Shown here: positions 52,090 through 61,025 of the stretch, one piece after another
Numbering within the stretch: the first letter of the stretch is position 1
Layout: every line of letters begins with the position of its first letter
Assembly (NCBI RefSeq): GCF_031119335.1
Contig: NZ_JAVHXT010000002.1
Location: forward strand, 186,001-250,000
DNA: 64,000 nucleotides
Reading direction: 5' to 3'
Source of the DNA: Pedobacter sp.
GTDB taxonomy: Bacteria > Bacteroidota > Bacteroidia > Sphingobacteriales > Sphingobacteriaceae
Notes under the pieces: model-generated
Seen by the model: only the letters and a program-made list of their open reading frames with translations
Databases searched by the model: none
Told to the model about the DNA's origin: nothing
Made by a program: the position numbers and the translations under genes

Positions 52090-54507
52090 ATGAACATCAA
52101 GACATTTTTTCTTGCTGCCTTGCTATTGCCATGCCTTGTGAGAGCCCAGATGCAGCAGCCTAGTGCAGCAGAAATAGCTCAAGGTATCGCAAGTCTTTCC
52201 GTAAAAGGTAGCGTATTATATATCGCCGCTCATCCAGATGATGAAAATACCAGGCTGTTAGCTTATCTTGCCAAAGAAGCCAAAGTAAGAACGGCTTACT
52301 TATCTTTAACCAGAGGCGATGGAGGGCAAAATCTAATCGGCAATGAACAAGCTGAACTGCTAGGGCAAATAAGAACGCAAGAGCTTTTAGCTGCTAGAAA
52401 AGTAGATGGTGCCGAGCAGTTTTTTAGCAGGGCGAACGACTTCGGTTTCTCCAAAACATCAGACGAAACCTTTAAAATTTGGGGTAAAGAACAGATTTTA
52501 GCCGATGCCGTTTGGGTTATCCGTAAGTTCAAACCAAATGTAATTATCACTCGTTTTCCAGAAGATACTAGAGCTGGTCACGGACATCACGCTGCATCAG
52601 CAATTATAGCTAGAGAAGCTTTTGTGGCTGCCGCTGATGCGAAAAGGTTTCCCGAGCAATTGAAACAGGGCGTTTCGGTTTGGCAAGCAAAACGTATTTT
52701 GTGGAACACCTACAACTTCGGTAATAATAACACTACCGCTCCCGACCAACTGAAAATCAACGTCGGTATCTATAATCCTTTGTTGGGTAAAAATTATGGC
52801 GAAATTGCGGCTATCAGTCGTACCAATCATAAAAGCCAGGGCTTTGGTTCTACCTTACAGCGTGGTGAAGCTTTCGAATATTTCAGTCATACTGCGGGAG
52901 AACCAGCTACAAGTTCATTATTTGATGGTATCGATATTTTGTTGCCCAACAATGAAATTGCTAACTTGCTAAAAGAAATACAGCAGCAATTCAACATCAA
53001 CAAACCATCTGCAAGTTTGCCAAGCTTGCTTAAATTGAAAAAATTGACTGCCAATGAGAAAGGCTTCAAACATCAATTATTAGATGAAATGATTTTAGCT
53101 TGTGCTGGTTTTTGGGCAGAAGCTGTAACTACGCAACAAAGTTATGCCGTTGGCGATGAAGTCCCATTTACCGTAAATGCTATTTTTAGGGACGGCGATA
53201 CAGCACCGAAAATTAATTACCTAGCCGCTGCACAAACTATGTCACTGCAGAACAACAAAGTATCAACCATACACTATCGTGTAAAAGCTACTCCTGCCGA
53301 TATTACACAACCTTATTATCTCCAGAAAAATCATCCAATAGGATATTATACCATTGATAAGCAGAGCGATGTAGGCTACCCGGAAAACCCAAGCCCTTTA
53401 CAAGTAAAATTAGATGTTGATATTGCTGGCGAGTTGATTAACGTACGTTTGCCGTTAATGTTCAAATCTACCGACCCAATTAAGGGCGAGCAGTATCAAC
53501 CTTTGGTAATTGCACCGAAAGTAACGGCAACTTTGAACGACCAAGCTTATCTTTTCGTAAATCATCAGCCAAAGGCGATAGAAGTGAACCTGAAGAGTTT
53601 CACTAAAAATGTAGCAGGAGAAGTAGTTCCTGTTTTACCTGCCGGATGGAAAAGCAGTCCAGAAAAGATTAGCTTCAACTTTGCACAAAAAGGCGATGGG
53701 CAACTAGCTGTTTTTACTATTACACCTGCCGCAAACTCAACATCAGCAACGCTAAATTTACAGGTAAAAATTGCTGGAGAAATAGACAGCAAAGGCTTTA
53801 GAACCATCCGTTACGAGCATATTCCCGACATCAATTTATTTCCAAATGCGACGGCTAAATTAGAAGTGGCCGATTTGAAAATTGCCGGCAAAAGTATTGC
53901 TTATATTGATGGTGCTGGAGATTTAGTGAGCAATGCGCTACAGCAAGTTGGCTACGAAGTAACACATTTAAATGCGTCGCAAGTGTTGTTAAATAACTTG
54001 TCTAGCTACGATGCTATTGTTATTGGGGTAAGGTTTTTCAATGTAAACGAAGAAGCTAAAAATGTACAGGCAAAGCTAATGGATTATGTAAAAAACGGTG
54101 GCGTTGTTTTAGCGCAGTACAATGTGAATAACGGATTGAAATCGAGCAATTTTGGCCCGTATCCTTTTAGATTGGTAAACAAACGAGTAACCGAAGAAGA
54201 TGCGAAGGTTACTTTTACAAAACCTAATCATGCGGCTTTAAATTCTCCAAATAAAATTACTGAAAAAGATTTTGATGGCTGGGTGCAAGAGCGGGGATTG
54301 TACTTCGCAGATGATATTGACCCGAAATATGAAACGATTGTAAGGATGAACGATACAGCTGAAGCAGCTAATGACGGCTCATTGCTAATTGCGAATTACG
54401 GTAAAGGAAAGTTTGTTTACACTTCTTTATCATTTTTTAGGCAGTTGCCAGCTGGTGTGCCCGGAGCATATCGTCTGTTTGCGAATTTGTTGGCTAAGCC
54501 ACTGTGA
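52090..54507 (+). CDS. PIG-L family deacetylase, secreted
   Basis: The protein has 805 residues. Signal peptide MNIKTFFLAALLLPCLVRAQ. The LmbE/PIG-L zinc motif AHPDDE is at 47-52 and the second zinc-site His lies in RAGHGHHAASAIIA. This family removes acetyl groups from N-acetyl sugars. A long C-terminal part holds an NPCBM/Ig-like region and a final GATase-1-like fold (DYVKNGGVVLAQYNVNNGLK). Downstream, with a GxxExxY cassette in between, lie a 37-residue membrane peptide and a Na+/solute symporter, suggesting an uptake-and-processing group for an acetylated sugar compound (inferred). Confidence 0.93.
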   Translation: MNIKTFFLAALLLPCLVRAQMQQPSAAEIAQGIASLSVKGSVLYIAAHPDDENTRLLAYLAKEAKVRTAYLSLTRGDGGQNLIGNEQAELLGQIRTQELLAARKVDGAEQFFSRANDFGFSKTSDETFKIWGKEQILADAVWVIRKFKPNVIITRFPEDTRAGHGHHAASAIIAREAFVAAADAKRFPEQLKQGVSVWQAKRILWNTYNFGNNNTTAPDQLKINVGIYNPLLGKNYGEIAAISRTNHKSQGFGSTLQRGEAFEYFSHTAGEPATSSLFDGIDILLPNNEIANLLKEIQQQFNINKPSASLPSLLKLKKLTANEKGFKHQLLDEMILACAGFWAEAVTTQQSYAVGDEVPFTVNAIFRDGDTAPKINYLAAAQTMSLQNNKVSTIHYRVKATPADITQPYYLQKNHPIGYYTIDKQSDVGYPENPSPLQVKLDVDIAGELINVRLPLMFKSTDPIKGEQYQPLVIAPKVTATLNDQAYLFVNHQPKAIEVNLKSFTKNVAGEVVPVLPAGWKSSPEKISFNFAQKGDGQLAVFTITPAANSTSATLNLQVKIAGEIDSKGFRTIRYEHIPDINLFPNATAKLEVADLKIAGKSIAYIDGAGDLVSNALQQVGYEVTHLNASQVLLNNLSSYDAIVIGVRFFNVNEEAKNVQAKLMDYVKNGGVVLAQYNVNNGLKSSNFGPYPFRLVNKRVTEEDAKVTFTKPNHAALNSPNKITEKDFDGWVQERGLYFADDIDPKYETIVRMNDTAEAANDGSLLIANYGKGKFVYTSLSFFRQLPAGVPGAYRLFANLLAKPL

Positions 54508-54954
54508 TTTTTCTGATTAATTGATTTCCTATGATTAATGAACAGTACAAATATTCAGAGCTAACCGCTAAAATTATTCGTTGTGCCATGAACGTACATA
54601 GCGCACTTGGCAACGGATTTCAAGAGGTAATTTATCAAAGAGCTTTGGAAATTGAGATGGCTTTAGAAGGTCTATCTTTTAACCGTGAATTTGCAATGCC
54701 TATTTTCTATAGAGAGCAAAGAATTGGAACACGACGAGTTGATTTTTTAGTTGAAGGTGTAATTTCCGTCGAGCTGAAGGCTAGAACACAAATAGAAGAT
54801 GTACATTTCGCCCAAGCGATAAACTATCTGGAAGCTTACAATCTAGAAATAGGATTATTAATCAATTTTGGAGAAAGAAGCTTAAACTTTAAACGTCTTA
54901 ATAATAAGAAATACAAGCCATCATAATTAATCATAAAAATCAAATTAATCATAG
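54504..54954. mobile_element. Imperfect inverted repeats bracketing the second GxxExxY gene
   Basis: The left arm (54504-54540, words TGATTAAT and TGATTT) and the right arm (54922-54954) are inverted imperfect copies of about 30 bp. The left arm includes the stop codon of the previous gene and the start codon of the GxxExxY gene. The arm sequence is unrelated to the CACATAGACACATA arms of the first copy. Confidence 0.65.
54531..54926 (+). CDS. GxxExxY family protein, second copy
   Basis: The protein has 131 residues. The motif is ALGNGFQEVIYQRALEIEMA (G-x-x-E-x-x-Y: GFQEVIY). The segment RRVDFLVEGVISVELKART has the D...E-x-K spacing of PD-(D/E)XK nucleases. It is diverged from the copy at 21682-22095 but shares length and layout. 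It interrupts a group of a deacetylase gene and a symporter gene on the same strand. Function not established. Confidence 0.88.
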   Translation: MINEQYKYSELTAKIIRCAMNVHSALGNGFQEVIYQRALEIEMALEGLSFNREFAMPIFYREQRIGTRRVDFLVEGVISVELKARTQIEDVHFAQAINYLEAYNLEIGLLINFGERSLNFKRLNNKKYKPS

Positions 54955-54956
54955 TC

Positions 54957-55070
54957 ATGGATGAGTTACCTCCTTTCGTAAAAACCTGGAAACAGTTTTA
55001 CTACCTCCTTATATTTTGGTTGGTGCTACTAATCGCTTTGTTTTACGCTTTTACTAAATATTTCCAATGA
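54957..55070 (+). CDS. 37-residue single-helix membrane peptide upstream of the symporter
   Basis: The frame encodes MDELPPFVKTWKQFYYLLIF WLVLLIALFYAFTKYFQ (37 residues). An amphipathic start is followed by one helix of about 20 residues. The stop overlaps the symporter start as ATGA (55067-55070), the classical sign of translational coupling. Small one-helix proteins encoded directly before symporters are common in Bacteroidota and are possible accessory subunits. The length is below usual gene-finding limits, so it may be unannotated. Confidence 0.75.
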   Translation: MDELPPFVKTWKQFYYLLIFWLVLLIALFYAFTKYFQ

Positions 55071-56776
55071 GCAATATAGATTGGGCGGTTTTGCTATTAA
55101 CCCTATTGGGCATTGTTGGTTACGGCGTTTATAAAAGTCGTGGGACGAAAAGCATGGATGCCTATTTATTGGGCGGGCAGAGCATGCCTTGGTACACCGT
55201 TTGCCTTTCGGTGATGGCCACACAAGCAAGTGCCATTACTTTCTTGTCTGCACCGGGTTTGGCTTATTCTTCGGGGATGAGTTTTGTACAGTTCTATTTT
55301 GGTTTGCCATTGGCGATGATTGTTTTGTGTATCACTTTCGTGCCTATTTTTCATCGGTTGAAGGTGTACACCGCCTACGAATATTTAGAGCAGCGCTTCG
55401 ATTTTAAAACCCGTGCTTTAACCGCTTTTCTGTTCTTAATTCAACGTGGTTTATCTACCGGAATTACCATTTACGCACCAGCGATTATCCTTTCTACCAT
55501 TTTAAATATTAGCGTTACTTACACCACTTTGTTTATGGGTGGTTTGGTAATTTTCTATACGGTTTTTGGTGGCACAAAAGCGGTTTCGTATACGCAGTTA
55601 CTGCAAATGACCATCATTTTTTGCGGTTTATTTGCTGCTGGAGTTATGGTGGTACATCTATTACCAGAAAGCGTTGGTTTCGGAAAAGCCATCAGTATCG
55701 CTGGAAAAATGGGACGAACCAATGCCATAGATTTTGATTTCAGCTGGACCAATCCCTACAATGTTTGGAGTGGAATTATAGGTGGTTTCTTCCTGCAGTT
55801 ATCTTACTTCGGTACCGACCAAAGTCAGGTTGGAAGGTATTTAACAGGCTCTTCTGTTGGACAAAGCCGATTAGGATTGTTGATGAACGGTTTGGTGAAA
55901 ATCCCAATGCAGTTTTTGATATTGCTGATTGGCGTGTTGGTGTTTACATTTTATCAGTACAATAAAGCACCTTTGTTTTTTAATAGTTACGAGCTAAACA
56001 AACTTGAGAAAAGCGAGTACAAAGCAGAGTTAGCGCAAATTCAGGCAAAACACAATCAACTTTTTGAAAGGAAGAAATTAGAAGTAGAAAAGTTGGATGT
56101 TGCGCTATCACAAGACAACCAAGCGTTAATTGACCAACAACGTATATTGGTAAAACAGGCAGATGAAGATGGAAAAGTGATTAGGGAAGAACTCACGACC
56201 TTAATGAAGAAGAATGATGAAAATGCTTCTACCAACGATAATAACTATATTTTTCTCAGTTTCGTAACCGAATATTTGCCAAAGGGATTGATAGGTTTAT
56301 TGATTGCTATTATCTTCTTGGCCTCGATGGGTTCTACGGCTAGTGCGCTAAACTCCTTAGCTTCTACCACAGTAGTGGATATTTATAAGCGTATTTTTAA
56401 CAAAACGGGTAGCGATGGGGCTTATGTAAATGCTTCGCGATGGGCAACGGTTTTGTGGGGTGTGGTTTGTATTATTATGGCTTTGTTTACCAGTAAAATT
56501 GGGAATTTGATAGAAGCGGTGAATATTTTAGGTTCGCTTATCTATGGAACTATCCTAGGCATTTTTCTCGTTGCTTTTTATCTTAAAAAAGTGGGCAGTA
56601 CTGCCGTTTTCTGTGCGGCAATTTTAGCTGAGGGTATTGTTTTAGGCTGTTATCTTACTGACCTAGTTGCTTACTTATGGCTTAATGTGATTGGTTGTTT
56701 AGCAGTGGTAATTATCGCTTACATTCTGCAAAAGTTGATAAAGGAAAAGGAAGTTGAGGTTGCTCCAACTGCTTAG
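55067..56776 (+). CDS. Sodium:solute symporter (SSS family)
   Basis: The protein has 569 residues and about 13 helices. N-terminal DWAVLLLTLLGIVGYGVYKS, the typical MDAYLLGGQSMPWYTVCLSV, QASAITFLSAPGLAYSSGM and the later IIFLASMGSTASALNSLAST mark the family. Between helices, residues about 307-395 form a soluble coiled-coil insert (ELAQIQAKHNQLFERKKLEV; IDQQRILVKQADEDGKVIRE), longer than in most SSS proteins. The substrate is not evident; the PIG-L gene upstream suggests a sugar derivative. Coupled to the small membrane peptide. Confidence 0.93.
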   Translation: MSNIDWAVLLLTLLGIVGYGVYKSRGTKSMDAYLLGGQSMPWYTVCLSVMATQASAITFLSAPGLAYSSGMSFVQFYFGLPLAMIVLCITFVPIFHRLKVYTAYEYLEQRFDFKTRALTAFLFLIQRGLSTGITIYAPAIILSTILNISVTYTTLFMGGLVIFYTVFGGTKAVSYTQLLQMTIIFCGLFAAGVMVVHLLPESVGFGKAISIAGKMGRTNAIDFDFSWTNPYNVWSGIIGGFFLQLSYFGTDQSQVGRYLTGSSVGQSRLGLLMNGLVKIPMQFLILLIGVLVFTFYQYNKAPLFFNSYELNKLEKSEYKAELAQIQAKHNQLFERKKLEVEKLDVALSQDNQALIDQQRILVKQADEDGKVIREELTTLMKKNDENASTNDNNYIFLSFVTEYLPKGLIGLLIAIIFLASMGSTASALNSLASTTVVDIYKRIFNKTGSDGAYVNASRWATVLWGVVCIIMALFTSKIGNLIEAVNILGSLIYGTILGIFLVAFYLKKVGSTAVFCAAILAEGIVLGCYLTDLVAYLWLNVIGCLAVVIIAYILQKLIKEKEVEVAPTA

Positions 56777-57238
56777 TTTTTGCAGACTTGCGAATTTTTA
56801 AAACGGCGAAGTCCTCAACTTTACCGCTAAAACACCATAGGAAACTAAAGTTAAGCTTCGTAAGTCTGTACTGTCTCTGCTGGTCGAGATTTGAAATCTC
56901 GATTTTGTGAACCGCGGATTTAAAATCCGCAGATAGACAGTTCCGGATTATAAATCCGGAACAGCGAGGTTGGCGCTTTAAGATTGCTTCGCAAAGCTCG
57001 CAATGACGAAATATGTAGGTGTGTGCAAAGTTTTTTGTTCTCCAAACCCGATTGAGCGGATTAGCCCGGATCCCGATTTTAATCGGGAGAGGACTATGAG
57101 CGAAAGCGGGGCTAGCGTAAATAGTAGTAATGACATTGCTTTACAAAAAGAAAAACCGCTAGATTAATTCTAACGGTTTAAACTTTCTAGACTTACGAAG
57201 TTTCGAAACTTCGTAAGTCTAATTTCTTGGCTAAAGTA
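56777..57238. other. Hairpin-rich intergenic island
   Basis: 462 bp without a gene. In order: three short-loop palindromes at 56885-56901 (CGAGATTTGAAATCTCG), 56914-56930 (GCGGATTTAAAATCCGC) and 56941-56961; a GTCATTGCGAG-family arm near 56982-57008; a REP-like element at 57062-57113 with inner palindrome TCCCGATTTTAATCGGGA; and a perfect 34-bp palindrome at 57188-57221. The island separates convergent genes and could act as a terminator cluster. Confidence 0.75.
57188..57221. repeat. Perfect 34-bp palindrome
   Basis: The half-site is TAGACTTACGAAGTTTC, followed by its exact complement without a spacer. A related partial copy (TTCGTAAGTCTGTA) lies near 56857-56870. It sits 18 bp from the DUF2911 stop codon and may serve as its terminator. 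Confidence 0.85.
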
Positions 57239-58084
57239 TTACTTCTTAGTTTGTTCTATCAAAGCTGTATTCAAACGAATATACTCATCATTTTTGATTT
57301 TTGTAGCAATTTCCACGCCTTCTTTGGCTGTTTTTGCAGCACCGGCTTTATCGCCCATTTTCAATTGAACTTTAGCTTTCCAAAGCTTTACCCAAGGTGC
57401 GTCAGTCATTTGTTTTTCGGCTTCGTTCATCCACTCTAGGGCGGTTTTAAGGTCTTTACCGTTGGTGTAATAATACTGAGCAGCTTGGAAATAAGGTTTT
57501 TTCTCACCTTTCATCGCTTCTGCAATGTTAGCCATTACACGCTCATCAACTGAGGTCGTTAGTTTTACGTTTACCAAAGTGTTTTCCCATGATAACTGTA
57601 AATCTGCATTGGTATCGCTGATGTTCGCAAACTGGATAGTGAAAGTTTCTACTTTATCTTTTAATGTCGTAGGCTTAACTTTTACACGTAGCACATCATT
57701 TGTTTCGCTGTAAGTGTAAGAACCCCATTCTTTAGTTCCTTTATTGAAGATGATAGTCCACTCGGTTTTATTTGGAATGGTGAACAAAGCATACTCGCCG
57801 GCAGGTAAATCTTTGCCTTCAACTTTTATTGCTTCGCTAAATTTAATTACGGTAGCAGAGTTTGCTCCCGTACGCCAAACCTTATCGAAAGGCTCTAAAG
57901 CACCGAAGATTTTGCGCCCCTTTGTGCTGGGACGAGCGTAAGTTAAATCGATTTTTCCTAAGCCAAAAGCTTGAGAAACGGTTTGAGTTGTACTAGCTTG
58001 TGGTAATTTTAAGCCTTGTGCTTGTAGGTTTTCGCCTAAGGTAACCAGTACAAAAAGTACTAAGATGAATTTGATTGACTTCAT
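57239..58084 (-). CDS. DUF2911 domain protein with C-terminal TPR-like region
   Basis: The protein has 281 residues. Signal peptide MKSIKFILVLFVLVTLGENLQ. DUF2911 spans about 25-175: LPQASTTQTVSQAFGLGKID, RPSTKGRKIFGALEPFDKVW, RTGANSATVIKFS, LPAGEYALFTIP, WTIIFNK. Residues about 190-281 are helical and TPR-like (ALEWMNEAEKQMTDAPWVKL, AAKTAKEGVEIATKI). Exported, function unknown. Monocistronic. Confidence 0.9.
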   Translation of the reverse strand: MKSIKFILVLFVLVTLGENLQAQGLKLPQASTTQTVSQAFGLGKIDLTYARPSTKGRKIFGALEPFDKVWRTGANSATVIKFSEAIKVEGKDLPAGEYALFTIPNKTEWTIIFNKGTKEWGSYTYSETNDVLRVKVKPTTLKDKVETFTIQFANISDTNADLQLSWENTLVNVKLTTSVDERVMANIAEAMKGEKKPYFQAAQYYYTNGKDLKTALEWMNEAEKQMTDAPWVKLWKAKVQLKMGDKAGAAKTAKEGVEIATKIKNDEYIRLNTALIEQTKK

Positions 58085-58159
58085 TTTTATTTGATTGTTG
58101 TTGTGCGATAAAATTACTGAATAATTCTGTTCAAGTTTATCATCGTTTTGTTATTTAAA

Positions 58160-58209
58160 ACCACATAGAAACATAGATTTTTTAAAATGTCACTATGTAC
58201 CTATGTGGT
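58160..58209. repeat. Empty inverted-repeat mini-element (ACCACATAG words)
   Basis: ACCACATAGAAACATAG (58160-58176) and CTATGTACCTATGTGGT (58193-58209) are complementary at 15 of 17 positions, with 16 bp between. The words match those flanking the GxxExxY gene at 21682. There is no gene inside. Confidence 0.75.
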
Positions 58210-58238
58210 CAAATATTTATATCTTATTTTGCGTACAA

Positions 58239-59060
58239 ATGGAGATAAAGACAGTTAGTATTTTGGGTTGCGGTTGGTTTGGACTGCCATTTGCAAAAGC
58301 GTTAGTGGCAAAAGGTTTTGTGGTTAAAGGATCTACAACCAGCACAGATAAGTTAGAGCAATTAAAGGCAGAAGGCATTGAACCTTATCAAATTAACTTG
58401 AATGAGGCTTCGGTGCTACCTACTGATTTTTTTGATACAGATGTACTTTTTGTAAATGTCCCGCCACGAGCAAAAACAGAAAGTGCTTCTTCGTATCCTG
58501 ATAAGTTGAAAAACATAGCTGATGCTGCAACAAATGTAAAGCAGGTGGTTTTTATCAGTTCTACCGGAGTTTTTGAGGACGGAAATTTTGAAGTTGATGA
58601 AAACACGGTTCCTAAACCGGAAAGCGATGCTGGAAAATCGCTGCTTGAAGCAGAAAATCTTTGGAAAGCATATCCGCAGTTTACTACAACCATCATCCGC
58701 TTTGCGGGATTAATTGGCCCCGGTAGAAACTTAGCCAAGTTTTTTGCTGGTAGAGCCGATGTACCCAATGGAAAAGCACCCATCAATTTAATTGCTTTGG
58801 ATGACTGTATCGGGCTTTGCCTGCAGTTGCTGGAAACGCAGCAATTCGGGGAAATTTACCACGGCGTGTCGCCACATCATCCAACTAGAGAAGAATTTTA
58901 CACGGCTTTATGTGAGGTTTCTGGAATGGAAAAGCCTGCATTTAAATATGAATTGTTAGAATGGAAGCAAATTAATTCCGTGAATGTAACTCGTAAAATA
59001 GGCTACAATCTTAAAGTGCAGAACTGGTTTGAATGGATGGAGAAATTGCCCGTTCTTTAG
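58239..59060 (+). CDS. NAD(P)-dependent epimerase/dehydratase-like (YeeZ-type) protein
   Basis: The protein has 273 residues. The N-terminal Rossmann motif SILGCGWFGLPFAKALVAKG is followed by SSTGVFED and IRFAGLIGPGRNLAKFFAGR, typical of extended SDR proteins of the YeeZ type. Start ATG 58239 (MEIKTVSILG) is chosen; the alternative at 58203 lies in and after a repeat arm. Substrate unknown. Converges on the hydrolase gene. Confidence 0.88.
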   Translation: MEIKTVSILGCGWFGLPFAKALVAKGFVVKGSTTSTDKLEQLKAEGIEPYQINLNEASVLPTDFFDTDVLFVNVPPRAKTESASSYPDKLKNIADAATNVKQVVFISSTGVFEDGNFEVDENTVPKPESDAGKSLLEAENLWKAYPQFTTTIIRFAGLIGPGRNLAKFFAGRADVPNGKAPINLIALDDCIGLCLQLLETQQFGEIYHGVSPHHPTREEFYTALCEVSGMEKPAFKYELLEWKQINSVNVTRKIGYNLKVQNWFEWMEKLPVL

Positions 59061-59066
59061 TACTTG

Positions 59067-59106
59067 CTAAAAGTTCCCTCTCCTTTGGAGAGGGCTAGGG
59101 TGAGGC
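59067..59106. repeat. Single-arm GGAGAGGG repeat between convergent genes
   Basis: CCCTCTCCTTTGGAGAGGG is a near-palindrome with a TAGGGTGAGG tail, a common intergenic repeat type in this group. It lies between two stop codons and may terminate transcription in both directions. Confidence 0.6.
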
Positions 59107-59109
59107 TCT

Positions 59110-60417
59110 TTACAACTCCTTAATCCAATTTGCTAAATCTTCTATGGTTCGCTGCTCTACATTACTAGGTCTTTGGTACTGCATAGCATTCCCTTTTTCT
59201 TCCTGTTGACTAAACAAATGGTTAAAATCTGGATAAAGCTTGAAACTTACATTGCTATTGGCTGACAAAGCCTCTTTCCATAAATTAAAATCGGTTTCTG
59301 TTACCTGGAAATCGTAACCACCTTGAAGTATAAAAATACGCTGCTTTAACTTCTTAGCGGTTTCTACCTGATTATAGCTATTCAAGTCTGCCCAATAGCT
59401 AGCAGGTAAGCCTAACAAAATAGAATCTGGTTTCATTTTACCAAGCTTGGTGATTTTTGCTCTTTCTATTTCCGTAATGGCATCAGCCAAGTTTTTTTGC
59501 ATCACTGCAGAGGTATCCTTAATTTGAGAAACCATGTATTTATTCTGCTCAATAATAATGTCTGGTAAGCTACGTGCAGGAGCCGCCGCTAAAATTATCC
59601 CTTTTAAATCTGGCGCTAGGGTAGCAATTCGAGGTGCCAGCATTCCGCCTAAACTATGGCCAAGCAAGTAAATTTGTTTTAAATCTACACCAACAACTGT
59701 TTTTGCCAAAGCAATGGCTTGCAAAGCATCATCTAAAACCTCTTCTTTAACGGTGTAAGCTTTGCCAAATTCTTGAGGGTAAATTACAGTACGTTTTACG
59801 TATCTCACAGAAGCAATGCCGTTAACAGCTAAACCAGCAGCAATATCTTTAAACGGCTTATTCGGGCCAATAGTTTCATCCATATCATTAGGCCCAGAAC
59901 CATGAACTAAAACAACAATCGGGAAACTATTGCCATCTTTCGGAGTAGTAACAACCGCCGCCAATTGGTGCCCAGGCCATTCTATGTACGTAGATTTTTC
60001 TTTGTAAAGTGTGCTATCTGCATAACCTGGTGCTCTGTAAGTAATTGCTTTTGGAGGCAAGTGCATACCCACCAATTTCTCTGTTTTATCAAATAATAAA
60101 ATGAAATCTTGCTTGTCGTATTGGAACTCGCCGCTAACTGTTACCGCATAATACTCGCCCTGAACCTTACTGCCTGAAGCATCTATCGATTTTACCTTGC
60201 CTAATCTAGCTTCCATATTGGTCCAAAACTGCTTTAAATTTTCGGCAGTCACTTTGGTCTTGCCTTCTTCCGAGAAATAACCATGGGCTTCCTCAAATTT
60301 GCCCGCAGCAAAAAGGTCGAAAAATGTATTGGCTTTGCCGAAAAGACTAAAGATATTTTGAGAAAAGCTGGTTATGGCTAAAAGTAAAAAGGCAGATAGT
60401 AAAAAAAACTTCTTCAT
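59110..60417 (-). CDS. Secreted alpha/beta hydrolase with N-terminal DUF3887 domain
   Basis: The protein has 435 residues. Signal peptide MKKFFLLSAFLLLAITSFSQ. DUF3887 spans about 25-120 (FFDLFAAGKFEEAHGYFSEE; QFWTNMEARLGKVKSID). The hydrolase domain has the oxyanion segment VLVHGSGPNDMDE, nucleophile elbow GHSLGG, Asp in ILQGGYDFQV and His in FPDFNHLF-like context (YPDFNHLFSQQ). This two-domain layout is common in dienelactone-hydrolase-like proteins of unknown substrate. Monocistronic. Confidence 0.92.
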   Translation of the reverse strand: MKKFFLLSAFLLLAITSFSQNIFSLFGKANTFFDLFAAGKFEEAHGYFSEEGKTKVTAENLKQFWTNMEARLGKVKSIDASGSKVQGEYYAVTVSGEFQYDKQDFILLFDKTEKLVGMHLPPKAITYRAPGYADSTLYKEKSTYIEWPGHQLAAVVTTPKDGNSFPIVVLVHGSGPNDMDETIGPNKPFKDIAAGLAVNGIASVRYVKRTVIYPQEFGKAYTVKEEVLDDALQAIALAKTVVGVDLKQIYLLGHSLGGMLAPRIATLAPDLKGIILAAAPARSLPDIIIEQNKYMVSQIKDTSAVMQKNLADAITEIERAKITKLGKMKPDSILLGLPASYWADLNSYNQVETAKKLKQRIFILQGGYDFQVTETDFNLWKEALSANSNVSFKLYPDFNHLFSQQEEKGNAMQYQRPSNVEQRTIEDLANWIKEL

Positions 60418-60538
60418 GTGTACTGTTGGTAATCAATAATATGCTAGAAAACCAAATGTACTATTTTTTGTAAAAAATCAACGTTGTTTTTAGTTAAAAG
60501 AAGTTAAGGAACAAGATTAGGGAAGGTTTAAATGATTT

Positions 60539-60600
60539 TAGCCATAGATGCACAAATAAAATCTTTGATAAAGAAATAAATATCTGTGCATCTGTGGCTA
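60539..60600. repeat. Empty inverted-repeat mini-element (CACAGATG words)
   Basis: TAGCCATAGATGCACAAATA (60539-60558) and TATCTGTGCATCTGTGGCTA (60581-60600) are complementary at 18 of 20 positions. Same family as 63517-63573. Confidence 0.8.
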
Positions 60601-60608
60601 ACTAAGAA

Positions 60609-61025
60609 TTACAACAATTCAGAATCTAAAGTAATTTCTGCGTTCATCAATTTTGAAATTGGACAGTTTGCCTTAGCATCAGCAACTAGTTCATCAAATT
60701 TCTCTTGCGATAAACCTTCCGCTTTTACTTTCACCACCAAATGGATGTTGTCAACCTCGCCTTTTTCTGGGTTTAAATTTACAGTAGCTTTGGTTTCGAT
60801 ACTTTCTGGAGTGATATTTTCTGCAGAGATGTTAAAGCTTAACTTCATGCTGAAACAGCCTGCGTGTGCTGCAGCTACCAGCTCTTCAGGATTTGTCCCT
60901 ACACCTTCTTCAAATCTGCTTTTGAAAGAGTATTGTGTATCCTGTAGCGTTGTGCTTTGCGTAGTTAGGGTTCCTTTACCTTCTTTGCCTGTGCCATTCC
61001 ACAAGGCGGTTGCGTGTCTTTTCAT
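60609..61025 (-). CDS. OsmC family peroxiredoxin
   Basis: The protein has 138 residues. It would reduce organic hydroperoxides with two cysteines: Cys57 in AAAHAGCFSMKLS and Cys121 in AKANCPISKLMN. The N-terminal TALWNGTGKEGKGTLTTQS and GTNPEELVAAAHAGC match OsmC rather than Ohr. Cytoplasmic. No partner gene nearby. Confidence 0.94.
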   Translation of the reverse strand: MKRHATALWNGTGKEGKGTLTTQSTTLQDTQYSFKSRFEEGVGTNPEELVAAAHAGCFSMKLSFNISAENITPESIETKATVNLNPEKGEVDNIHLVVKVKAEGLSQEKFDELVADAKANCPISKLMNAEITLDSELL

